64,000 bases of DNA from Paenarthrobacter sp. A20 (GCF_024168825.1 NZ_JALJWH010000001.1:1674001-1738000); one strand, 5' to 3'. Shown: positions 40,687 to 49,843, counted from the first letter of the stretch. Notes: a model not told the origin generated them from the sequence alone. Numbers and translations: made by a program.

Positions 40687-41570
40687 TCTGACACCTCCGT
40701 GCCGATAGGCGTGAGTTCCTTAATACGGATATTCCGCCAGCGGCATTGCGCTCCGACACCCCAGCGTGCCTCGCCGAAGTACGAGTCGTTGTCGTGGACC
40801 TCCAACGCGATATGCCCGCGTTCGCCGAGCACGTCCAGGACATCGGACGGGTTGTAATCGGGCGAGTCCAGGGTGGCGGTGTCAAGCTCGGCGATCTTGA
40901 GGCCATTGACCCAGGTCGTTATAACAGGAAGCGCACCCACGCAACGGATCCGAAGCTCGTTCCAGTCGTCCCAGCGCCAGGCATTGAGGAAATCGTCGAC
41001 GTCGGCCGCGTAGCTCAGTCGGGCACGCTTTTCTTCGGTGACTGGTTCGACAGACGAGGTGGGGTCATCGGCGATCAGGCCAGTCGGCCGTCCCGAGGTG
41101 TCGCGGGCTACGTCCACGGCGAACGGTACAGCCGAGAAACTCGCCAGTCCGTTGCCGAAGAACCCGCCGATGCCGCCGGACGGACGGTGGTCCACCAAGA
41201 CCTGGAAGCCTTCCCAACTGTCAGGCAGGCGTCGAAGCATGACGCCAGTATCTGCAGGCCAGTCGGGCCGCATTTCCAGGACCAGTTCAAAGTCACCGTA
41301 GGCCTTCTCCGTGACGAGGTATCCGCCGTAGCCGCTCCCCGGGGAGTCCTGTTCGCCCACCAGCACACCGTTGTCCACGAACCACTTCGCTGGATGCTTC
41401 TCGGGCTCGACCGGAAGTTCCCTTCCGTCTTGCGCGAAGAGATCCAGGACGGAAGGGCCACCCGGGTACAAAGATCCGTAAATGCGGGGCACGGTTCTCC
41501 AACCGGACAGAGTGGTGCCGTCGAACAGGGGGACGAACCCGGCGTCCTCGTGAGTTTCTGTCTCAGCCAC
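40683..41570 (-). CDS. DUF1080 protein, 3-keto-disaccharide hydrolase-like
   Basis: 295-aa concanavalin-like beta-sandwich of the DUF1080/3-keto-disaccharide hydrolase family. Start: FVPLFDGTTLSGWRTVPRIYG. Other family marks are YGGYLVTEKAYGDFELVLEMR (a classic DUF1080 strand pair) and the C-terminal GHIALEVHDN...CRWRNIRIKEL. Members act on glycosides oxidised at C3, releasing a keto-sugar. No signal peptide is seen, so it is cytoplasmic. This gene is the best pointer that the operon works through 3-keto glycosides. It overlaps the TolB-like gene by four bases and lies three bases from the isomerase gene. Confidence 0.88.
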   Translation of the reverse strand: MAETETHEDAGFVPLFDGTTLSGWRTVPRIYGSLYPGGPSVLDLFAQDGRELPVEPEKHPAKWFVDNGVLVGEQDSPGSGYGGYLVTEKAYGDFELVLEMRPDWPADTGVMLRRLPDSWEGFQVLVDHRPSGGIGGFFGNGLASFSAVPFAVDVARDTSGRPTGLIADDPTSSVEPVTEEKRARLSYAADVDDFLNAWRWDDWNELRIRCVGALPVITTWVNGLKIAELDTATLDSPDYNPSDVLDVLGERGHIALEVHDNDSYFGEARWGVGAQCRWRNIRIKELTPIGTEVSE

Positions 41571-41573
41571 GCC

Positions 41574-42575
41574 CTAGTCCTTGCTGCTGAAGGCGGCGTC
41601 GAAGGAGGTCTGGGAGGCAGGGAAGTCGAACTTCTTCAGGGCGGCGAGGGCTTCGGGTGCGCCGTGGAGACGGTCCATGCCGGCGTCTTCCCACTCAACG
41701 GAGATGGGTCCGTTGTAGCCGATGGCGGTGAGGGCGCGGAAGGACGATTCCCAGGGCACATCGCCGCGTCCGGCGGAGACGAAGTCCCAGCCACGGCGCG
41801 GGTCGCCCCAGGGCAGATGGGAGCCCATCACAGTGTTGCGGCCGGTGGGGCGGAGCTTGGTGTCCTTGCAGTCCACGTGGTAGATCCGGTCCTTGAAGTC
41901 CCAGATGAAGGAGACGGGGTCGATGCCCTGCCACATGAAGTGGGAGGGATCCCAGTTAAGGCCGAACGCTTCGCGGTGGCCGATCGCTTCGAGGGTCCGG
42001 ACGGTGGTCCAGTAGTCGTAGGCGATCTCACTCGGGTGGACTTCGTGGGCGAAACGGACCCCGCATTCGTCGAAGACGTCCAGGATGGGGTTCCAGCGGT
42101 CGGCGAAGTCCTGGTAGCCGGCCTCGATGACTTTCTCGGGGACGGGCGGGAACATGGCGACGTACTGCCAGATGGAGGAACCGGTGAACCCGACCACGGT
42201 ATCCACCCCGAGCGCGCGGGCGAGGCGTGCGGTGTGTTTCATTTCCTCGGCAGCGCGTTGGCGGACGCCTTCGGGATCGCCGTCGCCCCAGACGCGCGTG
42301 CCGACGATGGCTTCGTGGCGGAAGTCGATGGGGTCATCGCAGACGGCCTGGCCTTTGAGGTGGTTGGAGATGGCCCAGACCTTCAGGTTGTACTTCTCCA
42401 GGATGGCGAGCTTGGACTCGACGTAGCCGGGCTCGTCCCAGCGCCAGGCGTCAAGGTGGTCTCCGGAGACGGCGATTTCCAGGCCGTCGTAGCCCCAGCC
42501 CGAGGCTAGGCGCGCGACTTCCTCGAAGGGGAGGTCGGCCCACTGGCCGGTGAACAGGGTGTACGGGCGGGACAT
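41574..42575 (-). CDS. Sugar phosphate isomerase/epimerase-type TIM barrel
   Basis: 333-aa xylose-isomerase-like protein. It starts RPYTLFTGQWADLPFEEVARLASGWGYDGLEIA. Metal-site features include HEVHPSEIAYD (Glu), FGLNWDPSHFMWQG (Asp/His), VDCKDTKL (Asp) and ISVEWEDAG (Glu). Relatives include 3-keto-glycoside-processing enzymes (the LgdB and C-glycoside lyase types), which use the metal for beta-elimination or hydration. It lies two bases upstream of the next gene's end in the operon, so it is tightly coupled. Probably the C-O cleavage or isomerisation step. Confidence 0.88.
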   Translation of the reverse strand: MSRPYTLFTGQWADLPFEEVARLASGWGYDGLEIAVSGDHLDAWRWDEPGYVESKLAILEKYNLKVWAISNHLKGQAVCDDPIDFRHEAIVGTRVWGDGDPEGVRQRAAEEMKHTARLARALGVDTVVGFTGSSIWQYVAMFPPVPEKVIEAGYQDFADRWNPILDVFDECGVRFAHEVHPSEIAYDYWTTVRTLEAIGHREAFGLNWDPSHFMWQGIDPVSFIWDFKDRIYHVDCKDTKLRPTGRNTVMGSHLPWGDPRRGWDFVSAGRGDVPWESSFRALTAIGYNGPISVEWEDAGMDRLHGAPEALAALKKFDFPASQTSFDAAFSSKD

Positions 42576-42577
42576 GG

Positions 42578-43768
42578 TCAGGCTCCTTCAGTTGCGGTGC
42601 TGGAAAGTTGGATCAGTGAGCTTTTGGCGGCAGCGGACTCTTCCACGGCGGCGAGGATGTGCTGGACGTTCAGGCCTTCCTCGAACGACGGCGACGGAGC
42701 CTCACCGGCCGCGATGGCAGTCAGGAAGTCCCGGATCTGGTGGGTGAAGGTGTGTTCCCAGCCGATGATGTGGCCCTGCGGCCACCAGGCATCGAGGTAG
42801 GGGTGCTCGGGTTCGTTGACCAGGATCCGCCGGAAACCCTGCTCCCGGACGGGCACGGTGGCGTCCAGGAAGCCGAGTTCATTGAGGGCTTCAAGGTCGA
42901 AGAGGATCGTGCCCTTGTCGCCGTAGATTTCGAGTTTGAGGGAGTTCTTCTGGCCCGTCGCTACCCGCGAAACCTCTACTGAGGCGATTGCTCCGGAGGC
43001 GAGGGTCAGCGTGGCCCAAGCGGCGTCGTCGACCGTGACATCTTCCAGCCCATTAGCGCCGGGGCGACGGTCCACGAAGGTGTGCAAGCGGCCTGAAACC
43101 TCGGTGACCGCGTCACCCAGGAGGAACAGGACCTGGTCGATGGCGTGGGAAGCGATGTCGCCCAGGGCACCGGAACCGGCCGTTTCCTTCCGGAGGCGCC
43201 AGGTCATGGGGGACTCGGCATCCGAGAGCCAGTCCTGCAAGTACGCGGCGCGGACGTGGCGGATGGTGCCGAGGCGTCCTTCGGCGATGAGTTCCCGGGC
43301 AAGCGCCAGGGCCGGGACACGGCGGTAGTTGAAGCCGATCATGGACTGCACGCCGTTGGCCCGCGCGGAGGCGGCTGCGGCCACCATCAACTCGGCCTCA
43401 CCCAGGGTGTTGGCCAGCGGCTTCTCCACCAGCACGTGTTTCCCGGCGGCCAATGCCGCAATGGCGATTTCGGCGTGCATCCAGCCGGGCGCGCAGATAT
43501 CGACGATGTGGATGTCGTCGCGTTCAATCACGGAGCGCCAGTCGGTGGCGGACTCGGCCCAGCCATACTTGGCTGCTGCCTCGGCCACCTGGGTGGCGTC
43601 CCGGCCCACCAGCACTTTCTGCTCGAAGGCCGGGACGTCGAAGAAACTGGCCACGTTCCGCCACGCATTCGAGTGGGCCTTTCCCATGAAGGCGTAGCCG
43701 ATGGCGGCCACGCCGAGTGGTTGATGCGCCTGGGAAGGATGGTCGGATGGGTGGGCGGGGGTGGTCAT
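42578..43768 (-). CDS. Gfo/Idh/MocA-family oxidoreductase
   Basis: 396-aa oxidoreductase, among the longer members of the family. The Rossmann start is GVAAIGYAFMGKAHSNAWRN, and the catalytic Lys is in LVEKPLANTLGEAE. The C-terminal half has GALGDIASHAIDQVLFLLG with the active-site His, then GYEH-type insertion PEHPYLDAWWPQGHIIGWEHTF. This subgroup includes glycoside 3-dehydrogenase-like proteins in actinobacteria. It lies between an isomerase-type barrel and another Gfo/Idh gene. Likely catalyses C3 oxidation or the reverse reduction. Confidence 0.9.
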   Translation of the reverse strand: MTTPAHPSDHPSQAHQPLGVAAIGYAFMGKAHSNAWRNVASFFDVPAFEQKVLVGRDATQVAEAAAKYGWAESATDWRSVIERDDIHIVDICAPGWMHAEIAIAALAAGKHVLVEKPLANTLGEAELMVAAAASARANGVQSMIGFNYRRVPALALARELIAEGRLGTIRHVRAAYLQDWLSDAESPMTWRLRKETAGSGALGDIASHAIDQVLFLLGDAVTEVSGRLHTFVDRRPGANGLEDVTVDDAAWATLTLASGAIASVEVSRVATGQKNSLKLEIYGDKGTILFDLEALNELGFLDATVPVREQGFRRILVNEPEHPYLDAWWPQGHIIGWEHTFTHQIRDFLTAIAAGEAPSPSFEEGLNVQHILAAVEESAAAKSSLIQLSSTATEGA

Positions 43769-43789
43769 GTTCTTGTTCCTCGCTGATTC

Positions 43790-44911
43790 TTAGAGAGTGG
43801 CTGTTTCGGGTGCCCAGTCCTCAGGGAGGGCCGCCGAGACAGGTGCGTTGCTGGTGACGTCCACGAACGTGCCCGACTCCACGGACTCGGCGATCGAGAC
43901 CATGCTGTCCAGCACGTGGTAGGCAAGATCGCCCGTGGCGCGGTGCGCAGTGCCGGAACGCAAGGCGCGGGCCATGTCCAGCACACCCAGGCCGCGGCCG
44001 TTGGCCGGACCGGTGGCAGGGATGATCTCCGGTTCTTCCGCGCCCGGACGCCAGAGCTTCAGGTCGCCGTCGAAGTAGTTCGGGTCCGGCAGGGACAGCG
44101 TAGCCTCCGAGCCCGTGATTTCGACGAAGCCCATCCGCAGGCGCGGCGACTCAAAGGAGAACACGCTGTGCGAGGACTGCCCGCCCTCGAACTGCGCCAT
44201 CGCGGACACGTGCGTGGGGACCTCGACGGCGAATTCCTCGCCGGCTTTGGGACCGGAACCAATAATGCGGGTCGCCTTCGCCGAGGAGCCGACGGCGGCT
44301 ACCTTGCGGACCGATCCGAACGTCTGGATCAGGGCGGTCAGGTAGTACGGACCCATGTCGAACAGCGGACCGGCACCGTGCTGGAACAAGAACGCCGGGT
44401 TCGGATGCCACGACTCCGGACCGGGAGTCTGGAACGTGGTCATACCGGTCAATGGGGTACCGATGTCGCCACGTTCGATGATCCGGCGTGCCGTCTGCAA
44501 CCCTGCGCCCAGGAACGTGTCCGGGGCGGTGCCCAGGCGGATGCCGGCGGCATCAGCGGCCTTGAGCAGACCCAGCCCCGACTCGCGATCCAACGAGAAG
44601 GGCTTCTCGGTCCAGACGTGCTTGCCCGCGTTGACCGCCGCAGTGGCCACCTCCACGTGCGCTGCCGGGATGGTCAGGTTCACAATGATTTCGACGTCGG
44701 GATGGTTCAGTGCCAGCTCGGGCGCACCGAACTCCGGGATCCCATATTCCTTGGCCCGTGCTTCGGCGGCCTCGACGAAGAGGTCCGCGATCACCAGGAC
44801 CTTCAGGTCAGGGAAGGTGGTGAGGTTGTCCAGGTACTGCTTGCTGATGTTGCCCGCGCCGATGACGGCAACGCCCACCGGGCCTGTACGGGTGGAGGGT
44901 GCGAAGCTCAT
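43790..44911 (-). CDS. Gfo/Idh/MocA-family oxidoreductase
   Basis: 373-aa oxidoreductase. The Rossmann start is VGVAVIGAGNISKQYLDNL, the catalytic Lys is in TEKPFSLDRESGLGL, and the C-terminal domain has GPLFDMGPYYLTALIQTFG. Together these place it in the branch of predicted sugar dehydrogenases often paired with xylose-isomerase-like proteins. It overlaps the downstream isomerase-type gene (44908-45654) by four bases. Substrate unknown. Confidence 0.9.
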   Translation of the reverse strand: MSFAPSTRTGPVGVAVIGAGNISKQYLDNLTTFPDLKVLVIADLFVEAAEARAKEYGIPEFGAPELALNHPDVEIIVNLTIPAAHVEVATAAVNAGKHVWTEKPFSLDRESGLGLLKAADAAGIRLGTAPDTFLGAGLQTARRIIERGDIGTPLTGMTTFQTPGPESWHPNPAFLFQHGAGPLFDMGPYYLTALIQTFGSVRKVAAVGSSAKATRIIGSGPKAGEEFAVEVPTHVSAMAQFEGGQSSHSVFSFESPRLRMGFVEITGSEATLSLPDPNYFDGDLKLWRPGAEEPEIIPATGPANGRGLGVLDMARALRSGTAHRATGDLAYHVLDSMVSIAESVESGTFVDVTSNAPVSAALPEDWAPETATL

Positions 44912-45654
44912 GCCTTGGCTCCTTCTGCTGCGGCGTTGAGGTACGCGAGGCTTTCCGTGATGCCTTCGAAGATGTCGCCGGAGTAGTCGTCGAATTCCAC
45001 CACGCCAACTTCCAGGGACTTGGCAGCAGCGATGACATCCAGGACCGGAATGGTGCCTTGGCCAGCGGGCTGCTGAGCCTTGGTATCGGTGTTGCCCGGG
45101 CCGTCCTTAATGTGGATGAGCTTCACGCGGTCGCCGAGGCGGGCCAAAAGTTCCACGGGGTCTTGCCCACCAACGGCAACCCAGTACGTGTCTACTTCGA
45201 GGACGAGTTCCGGATCCAGCAGTCCTTCGAAGTATTCCAGGGCGGTCTTGCCCTCGATGGTGGACTCCAGCTCCCACGCGTGGTTGTGGTAACCCACGCG
45301 GACGCCATACTCAGCACCCTTCTTGGCTGCAGCGTTGAGCTTGGCGGCCGTGGCCTGAATGGTCTCGGCGTCCTGCCAGTGCTCCGCGGGAAGGAACGGA
45401 TCGATCACCGTGGTGATGCCCAGTTCCTTGGCCGCGGCAAAGATCTCGTCCTGGTCCTGGCTCAACAAGGGTGCGTGGCCGGACGGAGCAGTGAGGCCGT
45501 TTTCCTTCAACGCCGCGCCGAGTTCCTTGGCGGTGGCCACGAAGTTGTACGGCTCAACCTGTGTAAAACCGATCTCGGCAACCTTCTTGATGGTTCCAGG
45601 CAGGTCCTCCTGGATGGCATTGCGGAGGGTGTACAGCTGGAGTGAGTAAGACAT
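44908..45654 (-). CDS. Sugar phosphate isomerase/epimerase-type TIM barrel (short form)
   Basis: 248-aa barrel starting SYSLQLYTLRNAIQEDLPGTIKK, the hallmark of a subgroup of xylose-isomerase-like proteins found beside Gfo/Idh genes. Metal ligands are suggested by GYHNHAWELES (His/Glu), LEVDTYWVAVGG (Asp), IHIKDGPG (His/Asp) and VVEFDDYSG (Glu). AAGGAA lies upstream of ATG 45654. It follows the permease gene by 58 bases. Second barrel of the operon, so the pathway probably has two isomerisation or elimination steps. Confidence 0.9.
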   Translation of the reverse strand: MSYSLQLYTLRNAIQEDLPGTIKKVAEIGFTQVEPYNFVATAKELGAALKENGLTAPSGHAPLLSQDQDEIFAAAKELGITTVIDPFLPAEHWQDAETIQATAAKLNAAAKKGAEYGVRVGYHNHAWELESTIEGKTALEYFEGLLDPELVLEVDTYWVAVGGQDPVELLARLGDRVKLIHIKDGPGNTDTKAQQPAGQGTIPVLDVIAAAKSLEVGVVEFDDYSGDIFEGITESLAYLNAAAEGAKA

Positions 45655-45712
45655 TGGGTTCCTTTTCGGGAGTTGGATTTTCCGGGAATTTAGGGACGTG
45701 CGGCCAGTCTAG

Positions 45713-46606
45713 CTAGCGGCCTGCGAGGGATCCGCCGATGCCGCCGACGCTGAAGTATTTGTTGAGGGCGGCGAAGACGATGATGGGTGGGAGCATCATG
45801 ATGACGGCGAGGGCCATGACACCGGACCAGTCGGTGAGGTTTTGTTGGAAGAAGGATTGGACGCCCATGGGGAGGGTGAAGATTTCGTTGGAGCGGAGGA
45901 AGACGATGGCGACGAGGTAGTCGTTCCAGGCTAGGAGGAAGGCGAAGATGGCGGTGGAGAGGATGCCTGGGAGGGAGTTGCGGAGGACGACTTTGGTGAA
46001 GGAGCCGAAGACGGAGCAGCCATCGATCCAGGATGCTTCTTCGAGGCTGATGGGGATGGAGTCGAAGTAGGCGGCCATCATCCAGGTGGCCACGGTCATG
46101 GTGGAGCCGACGTAGATGATGGTCAGGCCCATGAGGTTGTCTACCAGGCCCATGGCGGCGAAGAGGATGAAGAGGGGGACCACTGAGGTGATGATGGGCA
46201 GGGATTGCATGACGAAGAGCAGCAGGGAGTAGCCGGAGACGGCTTTGGATCGGCCGCGGGAGAGGACGTAACCGGCGGGTGCGGCGACGGCGACGGAGAC
46301 GATCACGGTGGAGAGGGTGGTGACGAGGCTGTTTTGGAGCCAGACGCCGGCGAGGGTTTTGGTGAAGACGCCGGTGATGTTTTCGAAGGTCAGGCCTGTG
46401 GTGGTGCTGTTCGGTGCCGGGGTGAGGGCCAGGATGACGGTGACCATGATGGGGACCAGGACGATCGCGGTGATGGCCAGGATCAGGGCGAACCGCCACC
46501 AGCGTCCGCGCATGCCGGCTTCGGAGAGGGTGCGGCGGGTTTTGCCGGTGGGGGTGATGCCGAGGGCGGGCCCGGATTCGGGGTGGGCGTGAAGTACTGC
46601 GCTCAT
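45713..46606 (-). CDS. Sugar ABC transporter permease, MalG type
   Basis: 297-aa permease. EAA loop EEASWIDGCSVFGSFTKVVLR; C-terminus FAALNKYFSVGGIGGSLAGR. It is a close paralogue of the permease at 23805-24662. The start overlaps the upstream permease stop by one base. The plus strand here has unusually repetitive codon choice (many GTG/GAT/GAG triplets), which produces a long His/Arg-rich shadow frame. Confidence 0.93.
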   Translation of the reverse strand: MSAVLHAHPESGPALGITPTGKTRRTLSEAGMRGRWWRFALILAITAIVLVPIMVTVILALTPAPNSTTTGLTFENITGVFTKTLAGVWLQNSLVTTLSTVIVSVAVAAPAGYVLSRGRSKAVSGYSLLLFVMQSLPIITSVVPLFILFAAMGLVDNLMGLTIIYVGSTMTVATWMMAAYFDSIPISLEEASWIDGCSVFGSFTKVVLRNSLPGILSTAIFAFLLAWNDYLVAIVFLRSNEIFTLPMGVQSFFQQNLTDWSGVMALAVIMMLPPIIVFAALNKYFSVGGIGGSLAGR

Positions 46607-47568
46607 TATTCGACGCTCGACTTTCGGATCTGGCGGTACAGGATGACCGAGACGACTACCAGGGTGACGGTCATGAGGAAGGCGATGGCGACGCCGGGAC
46701 CGGTAGCGAAGTCCTGGAAGACGGTGCGGTAGGCCAGGACGACCAGGGAGGTGGTGGCGTCAACGGGTCCGCCGCCGGTGAGCAGGTAGATGGTGGGGAA
46801 GTCGTTGACGCAGAAGATCGTCATGAGGATCCACGAGATGTAGGTGGAGCGGGCGATCAGCGGCAGGGTGATTTGGGTGAATTGCTGGAACCGGGAGGCG
46901 CCGTCCATGTTGGCGGCTTCGTAGACGGTGTTGTCCACGGAGGCCAGGGCTGCGGAGGTCATCATCATCATGAAGGGGAAGGAGACCCAGACTTTGAAGA
47001 TCATGACGGTCACGGCGGCCAGGGTGGGGTCTGCCAGGAACAGGGGTGTTCCGAGTCCGAGGTTGCGGAAGATGGACGGGATGAGGCTCTCAGGGGTGGC
47101 GACGAGCCAGTTCCAGGCGGTGGAGGAGACCACGATCGGGACGACCCAGGGCAGGAGGAGGAGGACCTTGAAGGTGCCCCCGGCGGGGATCTTGGTCCTG
47201 AGCAACAAGGCCAGGCCAAGGCCCACGGCCCAGGACCCGAACACGCCGACGATGGTGAACAGCAGGGTGAATTGGGCGGCTTTCCAGAAAGCCGGTGAGG
47301 ACAGGACCTGCTGGAAGTTCTCGATCCCGACGAAGTCGCCGGTTTGGATCAGGTTACCGTCGTGCGTGGCCTGGATCCCGGCTTGGAAGAGCGGGTAACC
47401 ATGGATCAGGACGAGCAGGATGACTGAGGGAAGCAGGAGCCAGAAGAACGTCCTGGACGTCTGCGCCGACAGCTTGCTTTTGCGGTTCCCGGTCCCGCCG
47501 CCGGACCCGCCGGGGGCGAGCCCCTTGCGGGCCCGGGCAAGGCCCGAGCTGGTAGTCGTGGAAGACAT
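46606..47568 (-). CDS. Sugar ABC transporter permease, MalF type
   Basis: 320-aa permease with a Gly/Arg-rich cytoplasmic N-terminus of about 30 residues and six membrane segments. EAA loop YEAANMDGASRFQQFTQITLP. Paralogue of the permease at 22834-23808. It lies 12 bases downstream of the binding-protein gene. No ATPase gene is present in the operon. Confidence 0.93.
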   Translation of the reverse strand: MSSTTTSSGLARARKGLAPGGSGGGTGNRKSKLSAQTSRTFFWLLLPSVILLVLIHGYPLFQAGIQATHDGNLIQTGDFVGIENFQQVLSSPAFWKAAQFTLLFTIVGVFGSWAVGLGLALLLRTKIPAGGTFKVLLLLPWVVPIVVSSTAWNWLVATPESLIPSIFRNLGLGTPLFLADPTLAAVTVMIFKVWVSFPFMMMMTSAALASVDNTVYEAANMDGASRFQQFTQITLPLIARSTYISWILMTIFCVNDFPTIYLLTGGGPVDATTSLVVLAYRTVFQDFATGPGVAIAFLMTVTLVVVSVILYRQIRKSSVE

Positions 47569-47580
47569 GATGGTGGCCGC

Positions 47581-48909
47581 TTACTTCTTCAGCACTGACT
47601 TGAGGCCGGACTCGAAGGCTTGCAGCGCGGACTTCGCATCAGTCTTGCCTGTCAGGACGGTCTGGGTGAACTGATTCAACGCCTGCCCACCATCCAAAGC
47701 AGCGAGATCAGCGCTGAGAGCTGTTCCCTGGGCGGCGAACGTCTTGGCGATCGGGACGTACTCATCGACAATCTTCACGTTGTTCGGGTCAGCAGTGAAC
47801 TCGGGCATTTCGGTGATGGACTTGAACACCGGCAGGGCATTCATGAGCTTTTGCTGCCACAGTTCCTTGAGCTTGCCCAGGTAGTAGACCACGAACTCTT
47901 CGGAAGCTTCCTGGGACGGAGTGTTGGTGTACATCATGATGTTGTTCGGGAAGATCAGGGCTGCCTTGTCTCCGTGCGGACCGGCGATCGGGCTCGCCAC
48001 CACGATGTCGCCGGAGGTGTCGCCCACGCGCTCGGGAACGCCCAAAGTCAACATGCCGTAGGCGGCCTTGCCGTCCTTCCACTGGGCGTTGAGGTTGTCC
48101 GTGGTGTAGCTAACGGCAGCAGGGTCAACGATGCCGTTGGAGACAAGCTCAAGCATGAACTCGATGGCCTCCACGTTTCGGTCGTTCATGACATCCAGCT
48201 GGCCGCCGTCCTTGCTGAAGACGCCGCCACCGTTGTTCAGCATCATCATGATCATCAGGTGGTTGCCGATATTATTGCCAGCGCCGGAACCCGTGGCGAA
48301 GCCAACAGCACCTATGCCCTTCATCTTCTTGCCCGCTTCCAGAAGCGAAGCCCAGTCCGTGGGAACCGCTACGCCTGCCTTCTCGAACAGGGACTTGCGG
48401 TACCAGAGCGGCCGGATATCCAGCTGCCACGGAACCGCTACGTAGCCCTTGTCCGTCTTGAACGGCTCCACCACGCCGGGCAGGAAGTCATCGAACTGGC
48501 CGTTGGACTTCAGCTTCTCAATGACCTTGTCCGCGTACGCGATCTGGCCCTGCTGCTCGAACTGGAAGGCCTGGAAGCCGCCGCCGGTGGACACTGCCGG
48601 GCCGGTCTTGGACGCGATGGCCGAGGAGAACGTCTGGTAGAAGTTGTTCCACTGGATGATCTGGTAGCTGGCCTTGGCGTTGTTCGCACCCGCGAAGCCT
48701 TCTGCGATCTTCTTGGCGGAGTCGTTGTAGGCCGGCGTAGCCCAGGGCATATCCCAGAACTTTACGGTTCCACCGGCGCCGCCCCCGCCGCCCTGGGTGG
48801 CTGAGCCACCGCCGCAGGCAGCCAGGAGCGGCACCGAGGCCGCTGCTGCCGTGAGGCCGAGGAAATTGCGGCGGGAGAAGGAACGGGTGGCTGCGGACTG
48901 AACATTCAT
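47581..48909 (-). CDS. Sugar-binding lipoprotein of ABC importer (Tat-type signal)
   Basis: 442-aa binding protein. The signal has SRRNFLGLTA (twin Arg 13-14) and the lipobox LAAC with Cys32, suggesting Tat export and lipid anchoring. ATG 48909 is chosen for the AAAGGA about 8 bases upstream; longer frames to 49170 are not credible. The mature domain is similar along its length to the binding protein at 21524-22837. It probably delivers the glycoside or rare sugar processed by the surrounding oxidoreductases. Confidence 0.93.
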   Translation of the reverse strand: MNVQSAATRSFSRRNFLGLTAAAASVPLLAACGGGSATQGGGGGAGGTVKFWDMPWATPAYNDSAKKIAEGFAGANNAKASYQIIQWNNFYQTFSSAIASKTGPAVSTGGGFQAFQFEQQGQIAYADKVIEKLKSNGQFDDFLPGVVEPFKTDKGYVAVPWQLDIRPLWYRKSLFEKAGVAVPTDWASLLEAGKKMKGIGAVGFATGSGAGNNIGNHLMIMMMLNNGGGVFSKDGGQLDVMNDRNVEAIEFMLELVSNGIVDPAAVSYTTDNLNAQWKDGKAAYGMLTLGVPERVGDTSGDIVVASPIAGPHGDKAALIFPNNIMMYTNTPSQEASEEFVVYYLGKLKELWQQKLMNALPVFKSITEMPEFTADPNNVKIVDEYVPIAKTFAAQGTALSADLAALDGGQALNQFTQTVLTGKTDAKSALQAFESGLKSVLKK

Positions 48910-49027
48910 AGTGATTCCTTTCGGGACCGGCAACGCGATCTCTGCGTTGATGTTCCGGTCCAGCTCAACTTTGAGGAGGGCAAACGGATACTGAATGGCT
49001 GGATAGTGCTGTTGTTGTAGAGCTCGG

Positions 49028-49843
49028 TTAGATGAGTGCTGTGATGGTTTCCGACAACACCGCGAAGCTGTGCAGGTCGGATGGGCTGGTGCCGGCGTCG
49101 AGGTGTTCCTTGAGCCGACGCCATGTAGCGCGGTGAGCGGATTCGTAGATCGTGGGAAGAAGCAGGTCACCTTGGGGCCCGGTGACTTTGATGGTTGCCG
49201 GCCACGCAGCGACCGGTTCCGGCAGCGTGACGCTGACGCCGCCGTCGTCGGTCAGCAAGGTGACTTTGACGACTGCCGGACAGGCGTTGGAGCGGACGCC
49301 CTGCAACGCAACCGGTGCGCCGTTGGCGAGTACCGCCGTCGCCGTGTAACCGTGCGGTCCGCGGCTCAGGACCCTGAGGCTCCCCAACGGTCCGGTGACG
49401 CGTACGACGGCGGCAAGATGGTCCGCGAGCAGCTCGCCGGAGTCGGTTCCCACCGGCGCGGTGGCCACGGAGTCGAGCACGGCGGCGCGGCCCGCCATGG
49501 AACGGACGGCATCCTCGGCTGCCGGGATGGCGGGGTTGGAGGCCCAGCGCTGGTCGAGGACAACGACGGTGCCCCTGTGTTGGGCTGCTGCCTGGAGCAA
49601 CTCCGTGTTTTCCGCGGCGGGGTTCACCACTACGATTCCGCGGGCTCCGGCGCTGATGGCCTCTACGGCGTGTGCGGTCCAGCCCGGTGTACCCGCGATG
49701 ACCTGGACGTGGGGCTGGTTGTCTCCGGCGGCTGGGCCGAAGGATTCGGGAAGGGACGCGACTGCCAGGGCAACCGCACCAGCTTCCTGGGCCTCCGGGG
49801 TGGCGCGGACGGTGTAGTGCTTGGTTTCCACGGGGGCGCTCAT
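49028..49843 (-). CDS. Unassigned protein, possibly a degenerate Gfo/Idh partner
   Basis: 271-aa protein with no family I can name. The N-terminal half alternates strands and helices like a Rossmann domain (AHAVEAISAGARGIVVVNPAA, GTVVVLDQRWASNP) but lacks a glycine-rich NAD motif and an EKP motif. The end (DAGTSPSDLHSFAVLSETITALI) resembles the terminal helix of Gfo/Idh proteins. It overlaps the upstream Gfo/Idh gene by four bases and lies 118 bases before the binding-protein gene. It may be a non-catalytic subunit or binding partner of that oxidoreductase; this is inference from shape and position. Confidence 0.75.
   Translation of the reverse strand: MSAPVETKHYTVRATPEAQEAGAVALAVASLPESFGPAAGDNQPHVQVIAGTPGWTAHAVEAISAGARGIVVVNPAAENTELLQAAAQHRGTVVVLDQRWASNPAIPAAEDAVRSMAGRAAVLDSVATAPVGTDSGELLADHLAAVVRVTGPLGSLRVLSRGPHGYTATAVLANGAPVALQGVRSNACPAVVKVTLLTDDGGVSVTLPEPVAAWPATIKVTGPQGDLLLPTIYESAHRATWRRLKEHLDAGTSPSDLHSFAVLSETITALI

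Noticed and set aside
40746..42509. 587-codon open frame on the plus strand
   Set aside because: It is antisense to the DUF1080 and isomerase genes, which are well supported and coupled; no family features in the product.
45690..46499. 269-codon His/Arg/Pro-rich frame
   Set aside because: Shadow of the permease at 45713-46606, produced by its repetitive codon choice.
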